From positions 1,488,001 to 1,552,000 of the forward strand of contig NZ_AP023055.1 in assembly GCF_019703835.1 (NCBI RefSeq): a stretch of DNA of 64,000 nt. Direction: 5' to 3'. Source of the DNA: Thaumasiovibrio subtropicus (lineage in GTDB: Bacteria; Pseudomonadota; Gammaproteobacteria; Enterobacterales; Vibrionaceae). The position numbers and the translations under genes are program-made. The notes below the pieces were generated by a model. The model was not told where the DNA came from. It made no database searches and saw only the letters and a program-made list of their open reading frames with translations. Positions 45,409 through 53,692 of this stretch are shown here, in pieces (position 1 is the stretch's first letter; each line of letters opens with the position of its first letter).

Positions 45409-46290
45409 TTACTTCTTAAGACCAGTGAAGTAATCAAAGATAACTGGCACGTCGTTCTGACCTAGGCCAGCATCCACTGCCGCTTGTAGGCTAGTAGAAG
45501 TACCTTGTGCGATCAGTGACTCTGTACCTAACTCTTCACAAAGTGCTAGGAAGTAACCAAGGTCTTTGTTTGCGTTAGCAACAGAGAAGCCGAGTTTTTC
45601 TTCACCGTCTACTGCGTAGAACTTACAGAACTGCATGAATGGTGAGTTAGAAGGACCAGCAGACATGATGTCAAATAGCTGTTGACCATCAACGCCAGCA
45701 AGCTTAGCAACCGCAAAAGCTTGAGACATAGTCGCAACGGTGGTCATACCCATGAAGTTGTTAACAAGCTTAGTCACGTGACCTGAACCTAGTGCACCTA
45801 GGTGGAAAACGTTTTCGCCTTGCTCATCTAGCACTGGCTTCACTTTGTTGAACGTGTCGATGTCGCCTGCCGCCATGATGTTTAGAAGACCATCTTTCGC
45901 GTGAGCTGGAGTACGACCTAGTGGTGCGTCGATCATGCCTGCGCCGATAGCAGCAAGGTCAGCGCCAATTTTCTTAGTTGAAGCTGGGATAGAAGTACCG
46001 AAGTCGATTAGCGTCTTGCCTTCAGACATGCCCGCTAGAATGCCGGTGTCGCCGTATACTACTTTTTCAACAACTTCAGACGTTGTTAGACAAAGCATAA
46101 CGATGTCACTTTTTTCAGCTAGTTCTTTACCAGTAGCTGCTTCAGATGCATTGCCGCGTGCAAGTACTGCCGCAACTGCATCTTTGTTGAGATCCATTAC
46201 GTTAACTTCGTAGCCACGGTTTTGTAGGTTCTCAACCATGTTGCCACCCATAAGACCAAGACCGATGAAACCAATAACTGGTTTTGTCAT
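45409..46290 (-). CDS. NAD(P)-dependent beta-hydroxyacid dehydrogenase, DehR-like
   Basis: 293 residues with a good ribosome-binding site (AGGAGTTCGTT). The Rossmann GFIGLGLMGGNM (about 7-18), the substrate loop region APLGRTPAHAKDG (about 122-134) and GSGHVTKLVNNFMG with the catalytic Lys near 171 define the beta-hydroxyacid dehydrogenase family. Vibrio DehR of this family reduces DEH, the open-chain product of alginate lyases, to KDG. Tartronate-semialdehyde or 3-hydroxyisobutyrate activity is also possible. The PL15-type lyase at 11633 supports the alginate role but is 33 kb away. Confidence 0.78.
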   Translation of the reverse strand: MTKPVIGFIGLGLMGGNMVENLQNRGYEVNVMDLNKDAVAAVLARGNASEAATGKELAEKSDIVMLCLTTSEVVEKVVYGDTGILAGMSEGKTLIDFGTSIPASTKKIGADLAAIGAGMIDAPLGRTPAHAKDGLLNIMAAGDIDTFNKVKPVLDEQGENVFHLGALGSGHVTKLVNNFMGMTTVATMSQAFAVAKLAGVDGQQLFDIMSAGPSNSPFMQFCKFYAVDGEEKLGFSVANANKDLGYFLALCEELGTESLIAQGTSTSLQAAVDAGLGQNDVPVIFDYFTGLKK

Positions 46291-46474
46291 AACGAACTCC
46301 TAAATGCAATATTGTATGATTATATGACTTGGGTGTAAGCATATACCTGAGTCTGATTTTACGCAACAAAAGAATGAGCCGAAATTATGAATTAGTATGA
46401 TTTTTGTGATGAATGACCAAGGCGCAACGTTTGCCATCAAAGACGTAACAGGACATTAACAGCAGCACGGCACC

Positions 46475-47164
46475 CTAACGAAAATAGAGTGCGAATAAAG
46501 AAACCCACCCAAAGCCACCATTGATGGCTAAGGCTAACGGTATGACAAATGGCCATCGACGTGACTCGCCCACGAGTCTTAAGCCTGACCAAAGCACAAA
46601 CAAAAACCCTGCCAGCATCATGGCAAGCAGCATCAACACTGCATAAGGTTCATACCAATTATCAGGAGGGAGGTAAAAGGTGAATAAAGCTTGGTAAAAC
46701 ACGTGCCAAACGCGATCAACACTAATGACGTACCCTGTGGCTATCATGACGCCTGCACTGATCACCGCTATCCACCCATGACGGCGCAGCACAGGGGCTA
46801 GCCCTGCACCCAACGCAACAAATAGACTGATGACAATCAGCGCAGCGCTAAGGTGAGATAAGTACAACAGCGCCTTTGCGATCGTTTCACTTGCCAAACC
46901 GCTTTTCACTACCAAGAACTGAACCGTAAGGATGGCACAGCTCGCGAGCACGACGGCAAACACCCGGCTCAACACGACAGACTTTTGTTGCCGACACGCA
47001 AACCCACAAAGCCACCCCGTCGTCGCCACATTACTCAGTAATGCCACCAGCTCCAATGATTCGTTAACCAACGACGATGATCTCGCGAATAGCCACCAGA
47101 TCAGAACGACAGGAAGGCCGAGACAAAGCCCTAAAAGCAAGGTGTATTCGCGTCGGCTCATCAT
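46475..47164 (-). CDS. Integral membrane protein, unknown function
   Basis: 229 residues with about six or seven hydrophobic helices (first LLLGLCLGLPVVLIWWLFA; last PLALAINGGFGWVSLFALYF). I recognise no family. It starts 3 bp after the small protein gene upstream, so both are one transcript. Confidence 0.65.
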   Translation of the reverse strand: MMSRREYTLLLGLCLGLPVVLIWWLFARSSSLVNESLELVALLSNVATTGWLCGFACRQQKSVVLSRVFAVVLASCAILTVQFLVVKSGLASETIAKALLYLSHLSAALIVISLFVALGAGLAPVLRRHGWIAVISAGVMIATGYVISVDRVWHVFYQALFTFYLPPDNWYEPYAVLMLLAMMLAGFLFVLWSGLRLVGESRRWPFVIPLALAINGGFGWVSLFALYFR

Positions 47165-47167
47165 CGC

Positions 47168-47392
47168 CTAGCTATTTCCCTCTGATTCAACCATTGCAAT
47201 GATCTTCTGCGCTTTTTCAAAATGATCGAGCTCATGTGTTTGAATCCACCAAGTCGCCGCTTCCATCAGCAGTTGAGGATCGTCATTCTTGTTGGCGAAA
47301 AAGGCGTAAAAAGAGACACCAACGCCCTCGCCTTTTTGGGCAATCTTCTTATTACACACCGTGATGATTTTTTCTCTCAATGAATGACGCAT
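47168..47392 (-). CDS. Small soluble protein, unknown function
   Basis: 74 residues from ATG 47392 (AGGAAGTCC before it). It is charged and helical: RHSLREKIITVCNKKIAQKG, then NDDPQLLMEAATWWIQTHEL. There are no membrane or signal segments and no recognised domain. It is the first gene of a two-gene operon with the membrane protein. Confidence 0.6.
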   Translation of the reverse strand: MRHSLREKIITVCNKKIAQKGEGVGVSFYAFFANKNDDPQLLMEAATWWIQTHELDHFEKAQKIIAMVESEGNS

Positions 47393-47416
47393 GGACTTCC
47401 TTTCTATTAAATACAA

Positions 47417-47780
47417 CGATACTCAATCCCCCCAAGCAACGATTCATTGCCGAGGTAGAGCCATCATAACGGCCACCACGAAACTTAACAGCCCAAGCGA
47501 TGATCTCGCTCGCAAACTTGACAGTGATAGCAAAGCAGCGGTCTGAGGAAAGTGAAGCGTGATCGATTTTGGCGGTTTGCTTGGTCGTTTGGGTAGTTTC
47601 TAACGTAGTTTTGGACAGCTCCGTGTTAAGTACAGATTCTTTAGGATTAGTTTTTCTACCCTAAATAACGGGACTTGCCTCTATTGAGCATGATAGATTC
47701 ACCAACACACTATGTCAGCTTAAGTGTCACTGGCTTGGCTCTGAGCTCAGAAATGCGGTAAAATAATAGGAGTTAAATTA
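47417..47780. other. Intergenic region without a gene
   Basis: No frame with a ribosome-binding site, no repeat and no strong terminator were seen. It should hold promoters for the two-gene operon to its left and the Fic pair to its right. Confidence 0.5.
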
Positions 47781-47794
47781 ATAGGCTGGTCAAC

Positions 47795-47953
47795 ATGAAA
47801 AAATCTGAAGCCGAAAACCAAACACAACTAGCTTCCCGTAAGTTCTCACCACAATTGAAAAATTTACAGGTCAGCATGTCTTATGAAGGGCTTAGCTTGA
47901 AGGCAAAGCAAGGTAAAACGTTGGAAGTTTTAAGACGCCAGTATGCGCGATAA
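47795..47953 (+). CDS. Fic antitoxin (class I, VbhA/FicA type)
   Basis: 52 residues, ATG 47795. The helical sequence carries S-M-S-Y-E-G at 27-32, matching the inhibitory motif (S/T)xxxE(G/N) of Fic antitoxins, whose Glu blocks ATP binding in the Fic active site. Its stop lies inside the toxin gene: the toxin ATG at 47943 overlaps by 11 bp, so the two are translationally coupled. Confidence 0.8.
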   Translation: MKKSEAENQTQLASRKFSPQLKNLQVSMSYEGLSLKAKQGKTLEVLRRQYAR

Positions 47954-48539
47954 GTACGGCGTCAACCAAGACCCACATTGCTACCCTGATTCCGATGTAC
48001 TTATAAACCACCTCAATATCCGAGATGCCGATTTGCTTGCAGAGGCCGAGGTAGAGTTTGTACGCCTAAGATACATGGATTATGTTAGTGAAGTAAATGC
48101 CCTGGAAGACTTCACTATGGCGCACTTTTTGTTCTTGCATCAGGTACTTTTTCAAGATGTATACCCTTGGGCTGGTCAACCGCGTGACGTTGACATTTCG
48201 AAAGGTGGCACTAGATTTTGTTCTTGTCAATTTATCTCAACCGAGTTGACTAGGCAGTTAAAGCGACTCCCTGCACTGCGTGACTGTATGGATAGGGATG
48301 CTGTTGTTACATTGAGTGCGGATGTTTTCTGCGAGATAAATGCAATTCACCCTTTCCGCGAAGGTAATGGCCGCTCAACGCGATTCTTTTTTGAAGAGTT
48401 ACTATTCGTTGCAGGCTATGAAATAGTTTGGCCTTCCATCTCCAAAGAAGATTGGATAGTAGCAAACATTAAAGGTTTTAATGGCGATGTCAAAGGACTC
48501 AAAGATATTTTTGATCAAGCGATCCAATGTAGTTTATAA
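47943..48539 (+). CDS. Fic-domain toxin (AMP transferase)
   Basis: 198 residues. The Fic motif HPFREGNGRSTR (about 136-147) contains the catalytic His136; the flap region (DISKGGTRFC) is at about 84-93. Enzymes of this length transfer AMP from ATP to target proteins such as topoisomerases. It lacks a built-in inhibitory helix, in line with the separate antitoxin encoded upstream. The locus sits in an accessory stretch beside another toxin-antitoxin pair. Confidence 0.9.
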   Translation: MRDKYGVNQDPHCYPDSDVLINHLNIRDADLLAEAEVEFVRLRYMDYVSEVNALEDFTMAHFLFLHQVLFQDVYPWAGQPRDVDISKGGTRFCSCQFISTELTRQLKRLPALRDCMDRDAVVTLSADVFCEINAIHPFREGNGRSTRFFFEELLFVAGYEIVWPSISKEDWIVANIKGFNGDVKGLKDIFDQAIQCSL

Positions 48540-48743
48540 AAATATAATTTTGAGTATGTAGTGGATTAGCAAATTTGACCACGTAGATTAGAATCTCTAA
48601 GCATGACGAAAAGTAAGTCAAACTCCGAGGATTGAAATCAGGTTCAGTACCGAGCTGACTCACAAAGGGTCACTTTTGCGCTAGCACAATATAACTTGTA
48701 ATTGGGAACAATTCTCCCTGCGCCAAATGCCTCTATTAAGTAG

Positions 48744-49283
48744 TTATTTTGACAACCTTTTCGCATGCGCTTTGAGCTTTTTAAGTGCCCAATCATAGTG
48801 ACTTGGCATGGCCGAGATGCAATAGCTGCCTAGGGTCGTCGTCCCAGTCCAGTCAAAATACTTCTTAGTGAAAAGCTCTTCATTGGTAAACTTTTGGGTC
48901 AACTTAAGGGCTGCTTCATGGCTTTCTCTAACCAACTCTTTTGCCATAAAAAGTTCCGTTCCTTGATGTTTTTCGAAGAACTCGATGTTCATTTGGCCAT
49001 AGGTTTTCCAGTTATATGGCTCTGGTAGAAAACTGCTCTTTTGGCCTTCCATATTAGAATTGACCCAATTCAGTAACAATTGATGCCACTCATATAAATG
49101 CACTAGAACATCTCTCAAGTTTCGGTCACGACTCCAATGAGCTTCCTTTTTGCTAACCTCACCCGAGAAATCAAATTCGGTCTTCAGCTCAATTTCAGAC
49201 ATTGCCTCGATATATAGAAACAGTTTTGAGAAGCCTTCACTGGCTTGCGAGATAAGCTCTTCCTTTGTTTTAGCTCTTGCCAT
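48744..49283 (-). CDS. ClbS/DfsB-family four-helix protein
   Basis: 179 residues from ATG 49283; a frame open to 49316 exists. The sequence (ARAKTKEELISQASEGFSKL, WSRDRNLRDVLVHLYEWHQL, PEPYNWKTYGQMN, TTTLGSYCISAMPSHYDWAL) fits the DUF1706/ClbS/DfsB family of DinB-like bundles. ClbS hydrolyses the colibactin warhead, while most relatives have no known role. It is a monocistronic accessory gene. Confidence 0.85.
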   Translation of the reverse strand: MARAKTKEELISQASEGFSKLFLYIEAMSEIELKTEFDFSGEVSKKEAHWSRDRNLRDVLVHLYEWHQLLLNWVNSNMEGQKSSFLPEPYNWKTYGQMNIEFFEKHQGTELFMAKELVRESHEAALKLTQKFTNEELFTKKYFDWTGTTTLGSYCISAMPSHYDWALKKLKAHAKRLSK

Positions 49284-49596
49284 CGTCGATGACTCCATTT
49301 GCTGCGGCTCCGACAACCATATTCACATGAGGAAATGCAAGTCAAATAGCTATTTTGCAAAATGAGGGGTTAAATCGAGTAACTTACTTTGGGGCAAAGT
49401 TTACCTTGACGGTATCCTATCTAGGCAATGTCACCGCTTGCAACGTCGCTCCCCCTGACTCGTAGTGAATCGCAGACCGCCTTCTCAATGAGTAAGTGAC
49501 GAGGCTAAGTTTGGGGAATACCAAGCAAGGTGGGGGCTATTCTGAGCTGAACAATAGTTTCCGTCGTTAGCTTTTATAGTGGGATGAGTGAAGTTA

Positions 49597-50163
49597 TCAA
49601 AGCATCATCTCAAACTGCTTTAACCGCGAGACAAAACTGGGCAGGCGTTGTTTTTGCAGACATTCTAAAAACTCAGCGGCAGACAATGGTGGGCGTTTAA
49701 GTCCTTGTCGCTGTTGGTGCGCCGCCGTAATACAAGCACTTGGTTTGAGTTCAAACATATCACTCAAAAATTCATCAGGATGAATAGCAGATAGACCAAG
49801 CGCATCAAGCTGAGTCGTAGGAAAATCCTTTAGATTGAACGTAATAATAGCCTCTGCTTGCCCTTTGAGAGCTGCCGCTACAACATGTCTATCGTCTTGA
49901 TCAGGCAGCGTTAAGCCTTCAATCAATGGTTCATATCCTTCAACCAAGCAGTATGGTACGTTTGCATTCATTAGCTGTCGAGTCCGCTCAAGTTTTTGTG
50001 GATCGATGCTTGGGTTGTTGGCAACAAGGTTACGCATCCATTCATCGTGGATTCGGTCAGTCCAGCGAGCTTTGAACAAACCAGTATTGGCAAGGTACAT
50101 CAGGTAACTGCGAAGAGGTGCCGGATACATAACGCATGCATCCAGTATTACAGTATACGCCAC
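49597..50163 (-). CDS. PIN-domain toxin (putative ribonuclease)
   Basis: 188 residues. The PIN fold is indicated by VILDACVMYPAPLRSYLMYL (first Asp at 8) and DQDDRHVVAAALKGQAEAII then TFNLKDFP (acidic residues near 90 and 110). Such proteins are metal-dependent RNases. It follows the HTH protein gene by 2 bp, forming a typical antitoxin-toxin order. Confidence 0.85.
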   Translation of the reverse strand: MAYTVILDACVMYPAPLRSYLMYLANTGLFKARWTDRIHDEWMRNLVANNPSIDPQKLERTRQLMNANVPYCLVEGYEPLIEGLTLPDQDDRHVVAAALKGQAEAIITFNLKDFPTTQLDALGLSAIHPDEFLSDMFELKPSACITAAHQQRQGLKRPPLSAAEFLECLQKQRLPSFVSRLKQFEMML

Positions 50164-50165
50164 GC

Positions 50166-50615
50166 TTAGTATCCCATATCCAGCTCTTGATCTAATGCAG
50201 ACAGCTCATCCAACGTTTTAAGTCGTTGGACTTCTAGTTGCTGCTTGTAAGCCATGACGGCAGCAAACTGAACTTTACGCCGATTGCCAATCCGGCTGTA
50301 AGGGATCGTTCCAGTGTCAAGCAACTTGATGAACGTTGGACGAGACATGTTCAGCAAGTCTGCGCCTTCCTGAGTCGTCAGCTCTGCATGGATGGGGGTA
50401 ATATTAACCGAATTACCGTTTCCCAATTGCGTTAACACTTCCAGCATCATCTTCAATGCACTGGCAGGCAAAGTAACCTCGTGAATTTTCCCCGATTTAT
50501 CAACGACGCTGATCTGTTGAGCGGCGCCGCTACTCTCAATAACCGCAGACAGTTCTTGGCTGCTGAGTCTTGCCAAAGCCATTTCTTCTGCACTAGGCAA
50601 CGTTGTGGTGATCAT
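50166..50615 (-). CDS. HTH (excisionase-like) antitoxin of the PIN pair
   Basis: 149 residues from ATG 50615 (AGAGAGA upstream). The N-terminal half carries a small beta-rich region; the C-terminal half has an MerR/excisionase-type helix-turn-helix (TTQEGADLLNMSRPTFIKLL, then DTGTIPYSRIGNRRKVQF). It likely neutralises the PIN toxin and represses its own promoter through the palindrome at 50652. Confidence 0.82.
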   Translation of the reverse strand: MITTTLPSAEEMALARLSSQELSAVIESSGAAQQISVVDKSGKIHEVTLPASALKMMLEVLTQLGNGNSVNITPIHAELTTQEGADLLNMSRPTFIKLLDTGTIPYSRIGNRRKVQFAAVMAYKQQLEVQRLKTLDELSALDQELDMGY

Positions 50616-50651
50616 AGTGGTATCTCTCTTACTGCTATTTATACTCAATTA

Positions 50652-50666
50652 TTCGAAATATTCGAA
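50652..50666. promoter_or_regulatory. TTCGAA-ATA-TTCGAA palindrome, candidate autoregulatory operator
   Basis: An inverted repeat of two TTCGAA half-sites spaced by 3 bp, 36 bp upstream of the antitoxin start, within an AT-rich promoter region. Confidence 0.55.
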
Positions 50667-50898
50667 ATTAGTCAAGTACTCAAAAAAACGAATAACAGCA
50701 CTTGAAACTGAGTAGTGCCATGCTCGTACCCTTAATCGAACTAAGGTTAGGGTAAGTAAGCCAAAGGGAAAGCACTGACTTACTAATGATCACGAGAACT
50801 ATAGCATTAGGGGCCATAAACACTTTACCTTCCCCCCTATCCTCTGACATTGCCGACAACGATCCGACCCTATCGTCAGCCGACTTCACTCAAAAGAA

Positions 50899-50918
50899 AG
50901 GAGAGCCGACGCTCTCCT
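50899..50918 (-). terminator. Terminator after the first GH3 gene
   Basis: AGGAGAGC, loop CGAC, GCTCTCCT, followed on the minus strand by TTCTTTTG. Confidence 0.8.
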
Positions 50919-50953
50919 CTCAATTTCACCTTTTACTTCGTTCTGAAGACGAC

Positions 50954-53572
50954 CTATTCCGCCGCGACTCTCAGGGTGTCGGTGAGATGAATGCTATCTG
51001 ACGCATTGCCAACACGAATTTGATAGCGATCCCCCAAGGCCCAATCCCGGCTTTCTTCATCCCAATACGCCAAGTCTTTCACCGGGAATGACAAGGTGAC
51101 GCGCTTCGATTCACCTTTCGCTAATTGGACACGCTCAAACGCCTTCAATCGTTGATGTGGTTTGTCTGTGCGATCGAAGAGATCGGCTACATAAAGCTGA
51201 ATGACTTCATCGCCGTCTACATCGCCCTCATTTTTCAGTGTGACCGATACCGAAATCTCATCGGTAGGTTTCACTGTTGAGGCAGCAAGGGACATCTCCG
51301 TCATCGCAAATTGGGTATAGCTTAAACCATGACCAAAGGCCCACAACGGGGTTTTGTCTGCATACCAGTAAGTGCGACCTTTGGTGATATCGTAATCCCC
51401 GAATGGCGGCAGATCATCCCAGCTTTGTACAAAAGTGAGTGGTAACTTACCGCCGGGGTTATTGTCGCCAAAAAGTGTGTTAGCGATGGCGACGCCGCCC
51501 TGCTCTCCGGGATACCAAGATTGTAAAATCGCGGGGACATTCTCTTTAAGCCAAGGACTTTCAATCGAAGAGCCTGATTGCAACACCACCACGGTGTTGG
51601 GATTGACTGCCAAAACTTGTTCAAGCATGCGGGTTTGCTCCGTCGGTAATCCTTCCGCCGTACGGTCGATCGATTCTCGCTCATACTCAACCGACAATCC
51701 CATCACGGCAATCACCACATCGGCTTGCGCCGCCACATCCACTTCTTTACCTTCAAATGCATTATCTGCATTGGGTAACTGCCAGCCGAATGAAAGCGAA
51801 TGGGCTTGATGATTCGGCTTTCGCATCGTAATCAGTTCAAACTCGTAGGTTTGCTCACCATCCAGTTCCATCTCGATACGGGCTTGTTCGACTTCTCGGC
51901 TGTTTCCATGATTGCGCAACATCGTCGACCCATTGATATTCAAGGTCGCGTTTGCCCCCAAGGTATCAAAGCCTAAGGTATAAAGGCCGGATTGTGGTGG
52001 AACAAGAGTTGTACGGTAGCTCACCGCATAATTGTCATGACTGATGGCCTCATGAGGGCGCACCTCCGTCCAATCAAAACGGACCTCTGCGACCTGATCT
52101 GTGGCAATCGCCTCCCCTGCTGCTGCGCGATTGTCAAAGTAACGCGCTTCCCAGACGCCCATGCCTTGGTCATCAAGCAGGGTGATGTTATCCATGGCGA
52201 TCGCTGAGAGTTCACCAGCATTGTGTTGCCATGGGACATACAACACCTCGACATCGTCACCAACATAGTCTCGAATACCTTGCAGCGGATTAACTGGGTC
52301 GCGCGGTGCTCCCGAGTACGTGCCTAGATTGAGCACGTTGGCGTTAGGCCCAATGACAGCGACGGAATCAATGCGATCTTTATCCAGCGGCAGCAATGGC
52401 ACACCTTCCACTGGCGCATTCTGAAGCAGCACCATGCTCTTTTCTGCCAGCTCAAGTGCGAGTGGTTTAAACGTTGTCATAATCTCAAACGGCAGATCTT
52501 TCCACGGCGATAACGCTTCTGGGTCAAACATGCCTAAGCGTAAACCGACGCGCATCGTATTTCGAAACGCACGATCGAGCTGCGCTGAGGTCGTTTTTCT
52601 GGTTCTAATCGCTTCGATTGCCTCTTGGCGAAAGATCCGTGTGTTATCCATGTCTAAGGTTTCGGCATTCAGTACTGCCGCGGCCGCATCAACATAGCTT
52701 TCATAGATTTCATGTCCGTGGAAACCGCGCCCAGACCAACCTTTGGTGGTCATCAAAATTGAGCCGTAATCCCCCAACACTAAACCATCGAAGCCCCACT
52801 CGCCCCGTAACACATCACGTATCAACCACGTATTGGTCACGGCTGGCTCGCCATTTAATGCGTTGTAAGCGGTCATCACGACTTGCGCATTGGCTTCTTC
52901 AACCACTTGTTTATAAGCGGGAAAGTAGTATTCGCGAAGTTGCTTTTCAGAGATATCCGCATTGGCGTGAAAGCGATTGTGCTCTTCGTTGTTGGCCACA
53001 AAATGCTTTGCACCTGCTGCGGTTTTTAAATAGGTAGGGTGATCGCCTTGTAAACCCGAGACATAAGCTGAAACCATGCTGCCATTGATGAGCGGATCTT
53101 CACCGTAAGCTTCTTGGGTGCGCCCCCAACGAGGATCTCTGGCGATGTTGATCACCGGAGACCAAAACATCAAGGGACCTCGCTTGCCATCTCGAATCAC
53201 TGGCCCATGATGATACTGTGCACGGGCTTCATCTGACACTGCGTCACCCATACGCTTCATCGCGTCGGGATCCCACATTGCGGCGAGTCCAATCGATTGT
53301 GGGAACACGGTCGACGGATTTTTGCGCGGTGAGGATAAGCCATGCAGCGCTTCGCCTGGCATGAATGACGTTAATCCATAGCGTGGAACCCCTTTGTTCC
53401 AAAAAGAGATCATGTGGCCTTTTTCTTCATCAGTCAGTCGCTCGCTGATGTCATCGAGGCGCGCTTCAATCGGCAAAGTATGGTCAAAAAAAGCGATGTA
53501 GTCGTCATTGTGGCCCGCATGACACAGAGTCGCGAAACAGACACTGAGTGAAAATATCATCGATCGTTTCAT
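50954..53572 (-). CDS. Secreted GH3 beta-glycosidase with PA14 domain
   Basis: 872 residues from ATG 53572 (AAGGAAACCT before it). The signal peptide (MKRSMIFSLSVCFATLCHA) is followed by the GH3 N-terminal barrel (DPRWGRTQEAYGEDP, KHFVANNEEHNRF, nucleophile Asp in GFDGLVLGDYGSI), the GH3 C-terminal domain with a PA14 insertion at about 450-600, and a C-terminal FnIII-like domain. This architecture is common in beta-glucosidases and beta-xylosidases. It has its own terminator and no AAACGTTT site, so it may be regulated apart from the sulfatase genes. Confidence 0.9.
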   Translation of the reverse strand: MKRSMIFSLSVCFATLCHAGHNDDYIAFFDHTLPIEARLDDISERLTDEEKGHMISFWNKGVPRYGLTSFMPGEALHGLSSPRKNPSTVFPQSIGLAAMWDPDAMKRMGDAVSDEARAQYHHGPVIRDGKRGPLMFWSPVINIARDPRWGRTQEAYGEDPLINGSMVSAYVSGLQGDHPTYLKTAAGAKHFVANNEEHNRFHANADISEKQLREYYFPAYKQVVEEANAQVVMTAYNALNGEPAVTNTWLIRDVLRGEWGFDGLVLGDYGSILMTTKGWSGRGFHGHEIYESYVDAAAAVLNAETLDMDNTRIFRQEAIEAIRTRKTTSAQLDRAFRNTMRVGLRLGMFDPEALSPWKDLPFEIMTTFKPLALELAEKSMVLLQNAPVEGVPLLPLDKDRIDSVAVIGPNANVLNLGTYSGAPRDPVNPLQGIRDYVGDDVEVLYVPWQHNAGELSAIAMDNITLLDDQGMGVWEARYFDNRAAAGEAIATDQVAEVRFDWTEVRPHEAISHDNYAVSYRTTLVPPQSGLYTLGFDTLGANATLNINGSTMLRNHGNSREVEQARIEMELDGEQTYEFELITMRKPNHQAHSLSFGWQLPNADNAFEGKEVDVAAQADVVIAVMGLSVEYERESIDRTAEGLPTEQTRMLEQVLAVNPNTVVVLQSGSSIESPWLKENVPAILQSWYPGEQGGVAIANTLFGDNNPGGKLPLTFVQSWDDLPPFGDYDITKGRTYWYADKTPLWAFGHGLSYTQFAMTEMSLAASTVKPTDEISVSVTLKNEGDVDGDEVIQLYVADLFDRTDKPHQRLKAFERVQLAKGESKRVTLSFPVKDLAYWDEESRDWALGDRYQIRVGNASDSIHLTDTLRVAAE

Positions 53573-53657
53573 AGGTTTCCTTGTGAATAGGGTATTACTC
53601 TCGCGAAACCCCATTTGGAGTCGCCAGAGTAAATGGTTGAGAAGAGCAGCAAATAAA

Positions 53658-53680
53658 AAGCCTCGAACGCGTCGAGGCTT
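53658..53680 (-). terminator. Terminator after the cytoplasmic sulfatase gene
   Basis: The 9-bp stem AAGCCTCGA / TCGAGGCTT with loop ACGCG, followed on the minus strand by T5. Confidence 0.88.
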
Positions 53681-53692
53681 GAGGATATAGCG

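Noticed and set aside
48540..50953. Possible integron cassette array around the toxin-antitoxin genes
   Set aside because: No attC/VCR-like inverted sites (GTTRRRY...RYYYAAC) were seen between the genes and the genes point in different directions.
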